The translations under genes and the position numbers were made by a program. A stretch of 64,000 nt of DNA from Cyclobacteriaceae bacterium (GTDB lineage Bacteria; Bacteroidota; Bacteroidia; Cytophagales; Cyclobacteriaceae). The stretch is from the NCBI GenBank assembly GCA_019694875.1, contig JAIBBC010000003.1:372001-436000 (forward strand), given 5' to 3'. Within the stretch, counting starts at the first letter, position 1, and each line of letters starts with the position of its first letter. Of the stretch, positions 9,701 to 15,767 are shown piece by piece. The notes beneath the pieces were generated by a model that made no database searches, was not told the DNA's origin, and saw only the letters and a list, made by a program, of their open reading frames with translations.

Positions 9701-10402
9701 AAATCCTTTGTGATAGTATACTTTCAGATCGGTAGCTCCGTCATTTTTCAATTCAAGTGTTACAGGCACAGATAACGTTGTTCCGTTAGGATACGTGTTT
9801 GTGACAGCAGCCTCGGCCGTAATCTTACCATCCGTTTCGTAGTCGTTTTCGTTCTCAAGGTTGGTAAGCACGGTTTTCAGAACTACTGTAGTGTTCGCTG
9901 AAGCATTCTTCACTACAAAATGGCGATGAAGCCCGTTCTTGCCCGACTTACTGATGTATTCCGGAGTTTCTTCAACATCTGCCTGATGACCGGCACCGTC
10001 ATCTAAATGGAAGCGGAACGTCACTTGCCCGTCCTTAAAATAGTGCCCTTTAAATTGCGCCCTGGGAGTTGCTTCATTTCCATCGGCAACTAAACGCCAT
10101 GCAGGCTCCTGCAAACGCTGTTCGAAATACGCGTAGCCGTCAGAAGTTGGCTGCGGGCCGTGATTGGTTGTATAAACCGGGCCATCGAGGATAACCTTAC
10201 CCTTCCAGGCTTTGTACAATCCGCAATAACGTGCATCATACGCCACGAACATCTCCTCGTTGAGTGTTGCTGTGATGATACGTGGCTGTTTATCGAGCAC
10301 CGAGCGGAACACCCATGGGTCGCGCGGACGTTTAATGTCTTTATTTGAATCGCAGGCTTGCAATAAGGCAACAACTGCTAAAAAGAGAATGAGTTTCTTC
10401 AT
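6734..10402 (-). CDS. Multidomain lipoprotein: cytochrome c, PA14, sorbosone-dehydrogenase-like propeller, DUF1080
   Basis: A 1222-residue lipoprotein (signal peptide and lipobox ending at Cys17). Domains in order: a beta-rich N-terminal region (about 25-235); a class I cytochrome c with heme motif CKTCH at 260-264 and likely axial Met309 in NAMTPHP; a PA14 carbohydrate-binding domain (about 395-515); a glucose/sorbosone-dehydrogenase-like beta propeller (about 545-890); and a DUF1080 domain (about 1005-1222, beginning near WVSLFDGKTITGWH). DUF1080 proteins include enzymes that cleave 3-keto-glycosides. The layout suggests oxidation of a bound sugar with electrons passed to heme. A near copy of the cytochrome domain is the separate gene just upstream. 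It is placed in an operon with isomerases and an oxidoreductase. No PQQ ligand set was verified, so the redox role of the propeller is uncertain. Confidence 0.85.
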   Translation of the reverse strand: MKKLILFLAVVALLQACDSNKDIKRPRDPWVFRSVLDKQPRIITATLNEEMFVAYDARYCGLYKAWKGKVILDGPVYTTNHGPQPTSDGYAYFEQRLQEPAWRLVADGNEATPRAQFKGHYFKDGQVTFRFHLDDGAGHQADVEETPEYISKSGKNGLHRHFVVKNASANTTVVLKTVLTNLENENDYETDGKITAEAAVTNTYPNGTTLSVPVTLELKNDGATDLKVYYHKGFEIPKEEIKSAQTLLEEGAALIEKSDCKTCHNEGKTTVGPAYIDVAKKYDFTKQNVATLVDKVIKGGSGNWGQNAMTPHPDLQPADAEKMVQYVMSLDGQKLAVENSTAELNLDKPTITFPLTDKNEFENLEDNKDYPGLSVMLFKIDPNMPIHDTPEKSKPILTGVAPAVHFREGIFTQAGLTEMVYLQFNGFLNVEQEGNYVFRLISDDGAFLYIDNKQIIDNDGYHGARPRDGEVILKKGKHPIRINYFEGGGGYTLSLQWAKHGDNKFSIIPNNILSHTRKQFKKTAPYIPISEVTKNVPGDRISETSVHPAFDLHQARPESFQPKVGGMDFMSDSSLIVCTWDSVGPVYRLEGVTRNNPEKIKVTRIATGLAEPLGIKVVNDTIYVLQKQELTRLIDTDKDGIIDDYQTVSDAWDVSANFHEFAFGLVYKDGYFYATLATAIEPGGASAIKQIQDRGKVVKISKSTGKAEFIASGLRTPNGIGIGVNGEIFVADNQGDWLPSSKILHVKEGAWYGSRSVDFEGTANLKETLPVVWLPQDEIGNSPSQPAYLNVGPYKGQQIHGEVTHGGLKRVFVEKVNGEYQGAVFRFTQGLEGGVNRTIWGPDGSIYVGMIGNPGNWSTPGGKWYGIQRLTYNGKSVFEMLAVRAKSNGMEIEFTEPLGERYGNSAADYDVQQWYYKPTKEYGGPKLGLENLNVKSVNISPDRRKVFLELDGIKPNHVVYVHLAGIFLTDKNNQIWSTEAWYTMNNIPANDPGFKAPAKEVALNTLTDAERAAGWVSLFDGKTITGWHTFKSPGKIGKAWKVKDGAIHLDASNKKDWQTGDGGDIVSDKEYENYELNLEWRIANCGNSGIIFNSVEDDKHDYMWQTGPEMQVLDDTCHPDGQYVEHRAGDLYDLKSRTFVAVNPAMQWNYVRIIANKGKMEFWLNGFKIVEFEVGSEEWKKMINDSKFKDMPDFGKTTKGHIGLQDHGDNVWFRNIRIREIK

Positions 10403-10419
10403 TTTAAAGGGATATTGAA

Positions 10420-10767
10420 TTATTTGGGTTCTTCTCCATCGAGTGATAAAACATAGCGGGCCATTTTCTCGGCATCTTCCTTCGACAAATCCGGATGTGG
10501 ATTCATTGCCAGTTCGCCCCAGGTTCCGCTGCCGCCCTTAATGATTTTTTCTGCCAGCATGGTTACGTTGGCATCGGTGTAATCATATTTTTCAGCAACC
10601 GTTTTATGGGCCGGGCCGATATTTTTATTAGTTGGATGATGGCAAGTCTTGCAATCGTTCGCTTCTACAAGCACCCGGCCTTCTTCAACCAGTTTAGCGT
10701 TATCGGGTTTTCCGCAAGATGCACAAGTCAATAAAGTGACAATGAAAATGATCAGTCGTGTTCGCAT
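10420..10767 (-). CDS. Small lipoprotein cytochrome c
   Basis: A 115-residue single-domain cytochrome c. It has a signal peptide with a Cys near residue 19 (TCASC) that may be lipidated, heme motif CKTCH (about residues 39-43), and a likely axial Met in ELAMNPHPDL. The segment from EEGRVLVEANDCKTCH to YVLSLDG closely parallels residues 248-332 of the fusion protein encoded next, so the two probably arose by duplication. Its TAATG overlap with the upstream isomerase gene indicates translational coupling. A role as periplasmic electron carrier for the operon's sugar oxidation is inferred from context. Confidence 0.88.
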   Translation of the reverse strand: MRTRLIIFIVTLLTCASCGKPDNAKLVEEGRVLVEANDCKTCHHPTNKNIGPAHKTVAEKYDYTDANVTMLAEKIIKGGSGTWGELAMNPHPDLSKEDAEKMARYVLSLDGEEPK

Positions 10768-11819
10768 TACAGTCCTAAAAGTTTACGGTTTCGTTTTGTA
10801 TCAATTCCTGACGCAGCAAAGTCGTCAAATGCTTTATCGGTTACCCGGATAATATGGTCGGCAATAAACTTCGCCCCTTCTTTGGCTCCCTGCTCTGGGT
10901 GCTTGATGCAGCACTCCCATTCGAGAACAGCCCAGCCCTCATAATTGTACTGTGCGAGTTTCGAGAAAATCGCCTTGAAATTTACCTGTCCATCGCCCAA
11001 TGACCGGAACCTTCCGGGCCGGTCGATCCACTCCTGGTACCCTCCGTACACTCCGCTCCTTCCATCCGGATTGTATTCGGCATCCTTTACATGAAACATT
11101 TTGATGAACTCGTGATAGTTGTCAATCAATTGCAGATAATCCAGTTGTTGCAGTACAAAATGGCTTGGATCAAACAGCATCTTCAGGCGGTTATGCTTTC
11201 CGCAGGCTTCAAAGAAACGCTCGAATGTAACGCCATCGTGAACATCTTCACCTGCGTGGATTTCATAACATAAATCTACTCCGGCTTTGTCGTATGCGTT
11301 CAAGATCGGAACCCAGCGCTTGGCCAGTTCTTTAAAACCTTCCTGCACCAAACCGGCGGGACGCTGCGGCCACGGATATACAAGGTGCCACATCAACGCT
11401 CCGGAAAATGTGACGCTTGCTTTCAGGCCAAGATTCTTACTCGCCTTAGCCGCTAGCTTCACCTGATCAATCGCCCACGCGGTACGGGCCTTTGGATTTC
11501 CGCGAACACTTTTGGGCGCGAAGCCATCGAATAACGAATCGTATGCCGGATGGCACGCCACCAATTGACCTTGCAGATGCGTACTTAACTCACTGATCTC
11601 CAATCCGAACGAGTTGATCTTGCCTTTCAGCTCCTGTGCGTAGTCTTTGCTTTCGGCAGCAAGTTTCAAATCAATAAGGCGTGTTTCAACTGTTGGTATC
11701 TGTACACCTTTAAATCCCAGATCGGCTGCCCATTTGCAGATTGATTCAAGCTTATTGAATGGAGCCTTATCGCCCATAAACTGGGCCAGGAAAACTGCAG
11801 GACCTTTAATCGTTTTCAT
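10767..11819 (-). CDS. Sugar phosphate isomerase/epimerase family protein (cytoplasmic)
   Basis: A 350-residue xylose-isomerase-like TIM barrel with no signal peptide. Likely metal ligands: Glu in CYEIHAGE, Asp/His in LFDPSH, His/Asp in FHVKDAE, and the C-terminal Glu in VLEWEC. It resembles members found with Gfo/Idh/MocA dehydrogenases that act on inosose or keto-sugar substrates. Its start is followed downstream by the cytochrome gene in a TAATG overlap. Upstream, a four-helix-bundle gene is wedged between it and the oxidoreductase gene. The presence of one cytoplasmic and one exported isomerase in the same operon suggests work on both sides of the inner membrane. Exact substrate unknown. 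Confidence 0.87.
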   Translation of the reverse strand: MKTIKGPAVFLAQFMGDKAPFNKLESICKWAADLGFKGVQIPTVETRLIDLKLAAESKDYAQELKGKINSFGLEISELSTHLQGQLVACHPAYDSLFDGFAPKSVRGNPKARTAWAIDQVKLAAKASKNLGLKASVTFSGALMWHLVYPWPQRPAGLVQEGFKELAKRWVPILNAYDKAGVDLCYEIHAGEDVHDGVTFERFFEACGKHNRLKMLFDPSHFVLQQLDYLQLIDNYHEFIKMFHVKDAEYNPDGRSGVYGGYQEWIDRPGRFRSLGDGQVNFKAIFSKLAQYNYEGWAVLEWECCIKHPEQGAKEGAKFIADHIIRVTDKAFDDFAASGIDTKRNRKLLGL

Positions 11820-11823
11820 CGAG

Positions 11824-11851
11824 TTAGGAATTAGTCATTAGGTATTAGTGA
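11824..11851. repeat. Left heptamer array (TTAGNNA x4) at the end of the four-helix-bundle gene
   Basis: Four consecutive 7-base units, TTAGGAA TTAGTCA TTAGGTA TTAGTGA, overlap the last codons and the stop of the four-helix-bundle gene. They are matched in inverted orientation by the array at 12262-12289. Confidence 0.75.
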
Positions 11852-12250
11852 TTCTGTACGGGACTCATTACCATAAAGCTCCTCAGGCTCACTTACATTT
11901 CCAATCGATTTGATATAGCCGTTAATCATTTTACCGACCTGATCGATACTATTTAGATAGGCGTCAAAATTATTGCGCTCAATCAAGCCCCTATTAAAAG
12001 CTTTTGTTAGCCAGGTTCTTGTTTCAAAAAGAGAACCACGCGAATAATAGCTGAAGTTCCTGGTCTCTTTATAGTGATATCTTCCCAGTCCTTCCGACAG
12101 ATTTGCAGCAATTGAATCACACGACCGCACGAGTTGCTTTCCGATGGTCTCCTTCTCGAAAGAATTCCACCTCATCACATCATTCCAAACACTCTCAGCG
12201 AGTTTCATCGCAAGATTGTATGCTTTAAATTCGTCCAGAGAAGTTATCAT
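11831..12250 (-). CDS. Four-helix-bundle protein, 23S rRNA intervening-sequence (S23/Avd) family
   Basis: A 139-residue all-helical protein. The pattern of an N-terminal F-K-A-Y-xx-A helix, RSCDSIAANLSEGLGR, a tyrosine-rich NFSYYSRGSLFETRTWLTKA helix, and a final IDQVGKMINGYIKSI helix is typical of the 23S rRNA intervening-sequence protein family, which shares its fold with Avd of diversity-generating retroelements. The molecular role of stand-alone members is unknown. It interrupts an otherwise tight sugar operon and is bounded by inverted arrays of 7-base repeats. Its last codons (SLIPND and stop) are written by the repeat itself, suggesting insertion as a small cassette. Function and mobility are inference; the family call is firm. 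Confidence 0.85.
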   Translation of the reverse strand: MITSLDEFKAYNLAMKLAESVWNDVMRWNSFEKETIGKQLVRSCDSIAANLSEGLGRYHYKETRNFSYYSRGSLFETRTWLTKAFNRGLIERNNFDAYLNSIDQVGKMINGYIKSIGNVSEPEELYGNESRTESLIPND

Positions 12251-12261
12251 AAGCGTGTCTA

Positions 12262-12289
12262 CCTAATGCCAATTGCCTAATGCCTAAAC
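12262..12289. repeat. Right heptamer array (CCTAATG-type x4) upstream of the four-helix-bundle gene
   Basis: Units CCTAATG CCAATTG CCTAATG CCTAAAC; the reverse complement reads GTTTAGG CATTAGG CAATTGG CATTAGG, i.e. the same TTAGG-based 7-base period as the left array but inverted. It lies 12 bases upstream of the gene's start codon. Confidence 0.75.
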
Positions 12290-12308
12290 CTGATTATCTA
12301 ACAATACG

Positions 12309-13463
12309 CTAATTCTTTATAGTCGTCCATTTCTGGTTTGACTTCGATGACTTCACCATCGCTTCCACGAAAGCCATTCCGCGCACCCCATCTTCAACAT
12401 CCGGGAAGTCATATTTAGCTGCATTAATTTTTTTGCCGGGCCTGTAGTCGCGAACAGCGTTCGCAAATGCCATATAAACATTTGCAAATGCTTCGAGGTA
12501 TCCTTCCGGGTGACCGGATGGAACCCGCGCGGCCTTCTTTGCTGCATCACTCAAGTATCCCATGCCGGCACGGTAAACCTCTTTCGGTTTATCGAGCGAG
12601 CGAACGATCAGTGTATTCGGTTCTTCCTGGCGCCATTCAAGTCCGCCTTTGTCGCCATATACTTTTATACACAGATTGTTCTCCTGGCCGGACGCAACTT
12701 GTGTAGCAACAAGAATTCCGGTGGCATCATTATCAAATTTCAGAAAAGCTGCCGCATCGTCATCGAGCAATCTTCCTTTCACTACGCTGTTCAAGGAAGA
12801 GCAAAGCTCGACAATATTACTGTTGGTTATGTATTCCGCAAGATTCGCGGCATGCGTACCAATGTCACCAGTTGCACCACCAAGCCCGGCACGTTTAGGA
12901 TCAACCCGCCACGCAGCCTGTTTGTTGTTTGTTTTTTCTTCAGGTTGTGATAACCAACCCTGTGGGTACTCCACGTATACTTTTCTGATCTTCCCGATTT
13001 TCCCGGAAGCAACAAGTTGCCGCGCCTCTTTCACCATGGGATAACCTGTGTAGGCGTGTGTTACAGCCAATACAAGTCCTGTCTTCTCAACAACTTTCTT
13101 TAGTTGTTTTGCTTCCGTCAGCGTAAGCGTAAGCGGCTTATCAATAATAACATGGAAGCCATTTTCCAGCGCAAGTTTGGCAGGATCGAAGTGGATGTGA
13201 TTGGGAGTTACGATCGATACGAAATCCATGCGCTCACCTTCCGGCAACCGCTTTTCGCGTTCGATCATCTCTGTATAACTGCTGTAACTCCTGCTGCGAT
13301 CAAGAAACAGACTTTTACCCATCGCCTTAGATTTTTCGGCCTGGCTGCTGAATGCTCCGCACACAAGCTCTATTTGTCCATCAAGGTTTGCTGCTATCCT
13401 GTGCACTGCCCCGATAAATGCATCCGGGCCGCCACCGATCATACCCATTCTTAGTTTACGCAT
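12309..13463 (-). CDS. Gfo/Idh/MocA family NAD(P)-dependent oxidoreductase
   Basis: A 384-residue cytoplasmic dehydrogenase. The start at 13463 (MRKLRMGMIGGG) is preferred over a possible one 72 bases upstream because it places the nucleotide-binding GMIGGGP motif at the N-terminus as in the family. Visible motifs: TPNHIH, DKPLTLT (the EKP-type motif with catalytic Lys), and GDIGTHAANL with the catalytic His. Family members oxidise or reduce sugars and inositols; relatives near DUF1080 and isomerase genes act as glycoside 3-dehydrogenases or on keto-sugars. It is the first gene of the minus-strand operon reaching to 3541 and is divergent from the NupG-like permease gene (104-base gap). Substrate unknown. 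Confidence 0.88.
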   Translation of the reverse strand: MRKLRMGMIGGGPDAFIGAVHRIAANLDGQIELVCGAFSSQAEKSKAMGKSLFLDRSRSYSSYTEMIEREKRLPEGERMDFVSIVTPNHIHFDPAKLALENGFHVIIDKPLTLTLTEAKQLKKVVEKTGLVLAVTHAYTGYPMVKEARQLVASGKIGKIRKVYVEYPQGWLSQPEEKTNNKQAAWRVDPKRAGLGGATGDIGTHAANLAEYITNSNIVELCSSLNSVVKGRLLDDDAAAFLKFDNDATGILVATQVASGQENNLCIKVYGDKGGLEWRQEEPNTLIVRSLDKPKEVYRAGMGYLSDAAKKAARVPSGHPEGYLEAFANVYMAFANAVRDYRPGKKINAAKYDFPDVEDGVRGMAFVEAMVKSSKSNQKWTTIKN

Positions 13464-13567
13464 TGACTTTGTCAGGTTTTCAGGTGACCGGCAATATATC
13501 CAAAAGATGTAAACAGTAGAATATAATTCTGACAAACGTTATATTGACACACTTTTACTAAACCGCT

Positions 13568-14785
13568 ATGAGTACAACGAATAACCCCGGCCTGTTTATC
13601 CGTCTGAGTGTAATGATGTTCCTCCAGTTTTTTATTTGGGGCGCATGGTTCGTAACAATGGGAACATACCTGAGTCGCACCATCGGAGCATCAGACGTTC
13701 AAAACGGAATGGCATACGGTACGCAGTCGCTCGGGGCCATCATAGCACCGTTCGTGATCGGATTAATTGCCGACCGGTTCTTCTCGGCTCAAAAAATTCT
13801 TGGTGTTATTCACCTCGTTGGAGCCGGACTCTTGTACTGGGTAGCCCGACAAACCGACTTCGCGGGATTCTATCCGCTGATTCTAAGCTATATGATTTTG
13901 TATATGCCTACACTGGCGCTCGTTAACACCGTGGCTTTCCGGCAGTTGACGGATCCTGAAAAGCAATTTTCATTGTTGCGTGTGTGGGGAACGGTAGGCT
14001 GGATTGTGGCAGGCTTAACGATCGGTCGGTTCGCCTGGGAATCCAGCAACTCATTAGCCAACACCTTTATGATGGCAGCTGCAGCTTCTGCCATCCTCGG
14101 GCTTTTCAGCTTTACGTTACCGAGCACCCCTCCTGTTTCATCCAATAAAAAAATAACCTTTGCTGATATTGTCGGCTGGGATGCCTTGAAGCTTTTGAAG
14201 GACAGAAGCTTTCTTGTGTTCTTCATTTCTTCGATGTTGATATGTATTCCGCTTGCATTCTACTACCAGGAGGCCAACAAATTCCTGAATGAAGTGGGCT
14301 TATCTAATGCAGCCAGCAAGATGACGATCGGTCAGATTTCAGAGACAGCATTCATGCTCGCGATACCGCTCTTCTTCAGAAGGTTTGGGATCAAAACGAT
14401 GTTGCTTATCGGTATGGGTGCCTGGGTTGCACGTTACCTGTTCTTCAGCTTCGGCAATGCCGATGATCTTGTAACATTCCTGTATCTGGGTATCGCACTA
14501 CACGGTATCTGTTATGACTTCTTCTTCGTTACCGGACAGATTTACACGGAAAAACGCGCAGGTCAAGGCGCTAAGTCGGCCGCACAGGGCATGATTACGC
14601 TGGCTACTTATGGTGCCGGAATGTTTATCGGATTCTGGGTTGCAGGTCAGATTACGGAATACTATAAAACAGCAGAAGGTCACAACTGGCCACAAATCTG
14701 GCTGGTGCCTGCAGGGTTTGCTTTCCTGGTGATGATAATCTTCGGAGTGTTCTTTAAAGATTCAGTGCGGGTGGATAAGAAGTAA
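13568..14785 (+). CDS. NupG-like nucleoside/sugar:H+ symporter (MFS)
   Basis: A 405-residue membrane protein with about 12 helices. The N-terminal signature MMFLQFFIWGAWFVTMGTYL and FSLLRVWGTVGWI match the nucleoside:H+ symporter family (NupG/XapB type). Bacteroidota members often sit in sugar-oxidation clusters and may carry sugars or keto-sugars instead of nucleosides. It is divergent from the Gfo/Idh gene with a shared 104-base promoter region and ends two bases from the convergent PfkB gene. Importing the product of the neighbouring periplasmic pathway is a reasonable but unproven role. Confidence 0.85.
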   Translation: MSTTNNPGLFIRLSVMMFLQFFIWGAWFVTMGTYLSRTIGASDVQNGMAYGTQSLGAIIAPFVIGLIADRFFSAQKILGVIHLVGAGLLYWVARQTDFAGFYPLILSYMILYMPTLALVNTVAFRQLTDPEKQFSLLRVWGTVGWIVAGLTIGRFAWESSNSLANTFMMAAAASAILGLFSFTLPSTPPVSSNKKITFADIVGWDALKLLKDRSFLVFFISSMLICIPLAFYYQEANKFLNEVGLSNAASKMTIGQISETAFMLAIPLFFRRFGIKTMLLIGMGAWVARYLFFSFGNADDLVTFLYLGIALHGICYDFFFVTGQIYTEKRAGQGAKSAAQGMITLATYGAGMFIGFWVAGQITEYYKTAEGHNWPQIWLVPAGFAFLVMIIFGVFFKDSVRVDKK

Positions 14786-14787
14786 TA

Positions 14788-15765
14788 TCAAACCGCACCT
14801 TGCTTCATTATCGCCTGCGTTTCGCTTAAAGAACGAAACACATCAAATGTTTTGCCTTGTGTACGCAGTGCACCCAGTGCATTACCGTATTGAGCAGCGC
14901 CAATATAATCTTTGGGTTTTTGTAGTAAGCCAAAACCAAGCCCGCCCGCAAATGAATCTCCGCAACCGGTGGTGTCTACGACCTGTTTTACTTTTACTGC
15001 GGGCACAAGTTCTTCGACAAGCTTACCCTTCTTTTTGAAATACACAAGACATCCGCGTGAGTCAACCGTGATGTACACACACTTCACTCCTTTCGACAGG
15101 CAGTGCAGCGCAAATTTCCGGAGGTCGTCACGGTCAACTTCTTCGTTCTGTGCTTCCGTGAAGTCACGGCTTTCATACTCTTTCTTGAACCATGATGCGT
15201 GTGCTTCTTCGAGGTTCATTTTCAGCACATCGATATACGGAAGCCAAACGTCACGATCGAGCCAGAACTTGCGCATGCGTTCACCGTTGATCAGACAAGC
15301 CGTTGTTGATCCATGCGCATCGAAAATAATCGTGCCTTTGCTCTTAGCCTTAAGATATTTGAGTGTTTCGAGTGAAATCTGGTAATCGCTGATTGGGATA
15401 AATACAAACACATTGCACGTTATCAGCTTCTTAACATCCTGAGGGACAATGGGATCCATGTACCCGGTTTGCCGTTCAAGGCGGTTATTAACATCCGTAA
15501 AACGGAGGCTGATGATATCGCCCTGATCGTTTTGAGAAGTAATGTATTTGAGATTAATGCCGCGGTATCCCTTAAAAACTTCGCACACATTGTCCTTATC
15601 GACACTTCGTACGTGCGATACCGGGATAACCTCAATCTTCTCGCCCGCCAAGACCGACAACGCGATAGTTGGATGCGTTACACAACCCCACTTCTGAATT
15701 AATTCGCGGTTGTGTGTAACAATGTGATCGCGCGGTATCGGTCCAAGGATGGCAATCTTCTTCAT
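14788..15765 (-). CDS. PfkB family carbohydrate kinase
   Basis: A 325-residue ribokinase-like kinase. The C-terminal signature DTTGCGDSFAGG lies at residues 264-275, with Asp270 as catalytic base and the following Gly-rich anion hole. The N-terminal PfkB signature is weak. It belongs to the group annotated as sugar or nucleoside kinases. It is the last gene of the starch operon, two bases after the maltose phosphorylase gene. A kinase here could phosphorylate glucose released by the phosphorylase, but ribokinase-type kinases more often use ketoses, ribose or nucleosides, so the substrate is open. Confidence 0.87.
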   Translation of the reverse strand: MKKIAILGPIPRDHIVTHNRELIQKWGCVTHPTIALSVLAGEKIEVIPVSHVRSVDKDNVCEVFKGYRGINLKYITSQNDQGDIISLRFTDVNNRLERQTGYMDPIVPQDVKKLITCNVFVFIPISDYQISLETLKYLKAKSKGTIIFDAHGSTTACLINGERMRKFWLDRDVWLPYIDVLKMNLEEAHASWFKKEYESRDFTEAQNEEVDRDDLRKFALHCLSKGVKCVYITVDSRGCLVYFKKKGKLVEELVPAVKVKQVVDTTGCGDSFAGGLGFGLLQKPKDYIGAAQYGNALGALRTQGKTFDVFRSLSETQAIMKQGAV

Positions 15766-15767
15766 GA

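Noticed and set aside
11824-12289. Heptamer arrays considered as a CRISPR-like or telomere-like repeat
   Set aside because: Units are 7 bases with no spacers and only four copies on each side; better described as cassette-flanking repeats.
13464-13535. A 24-residue upstream extension of the Gfo/Idh protein
   Set aside because: It precedes the conserved N-terminal nucleotide-binding motif and runs into the promoter region shared with the permease gene.
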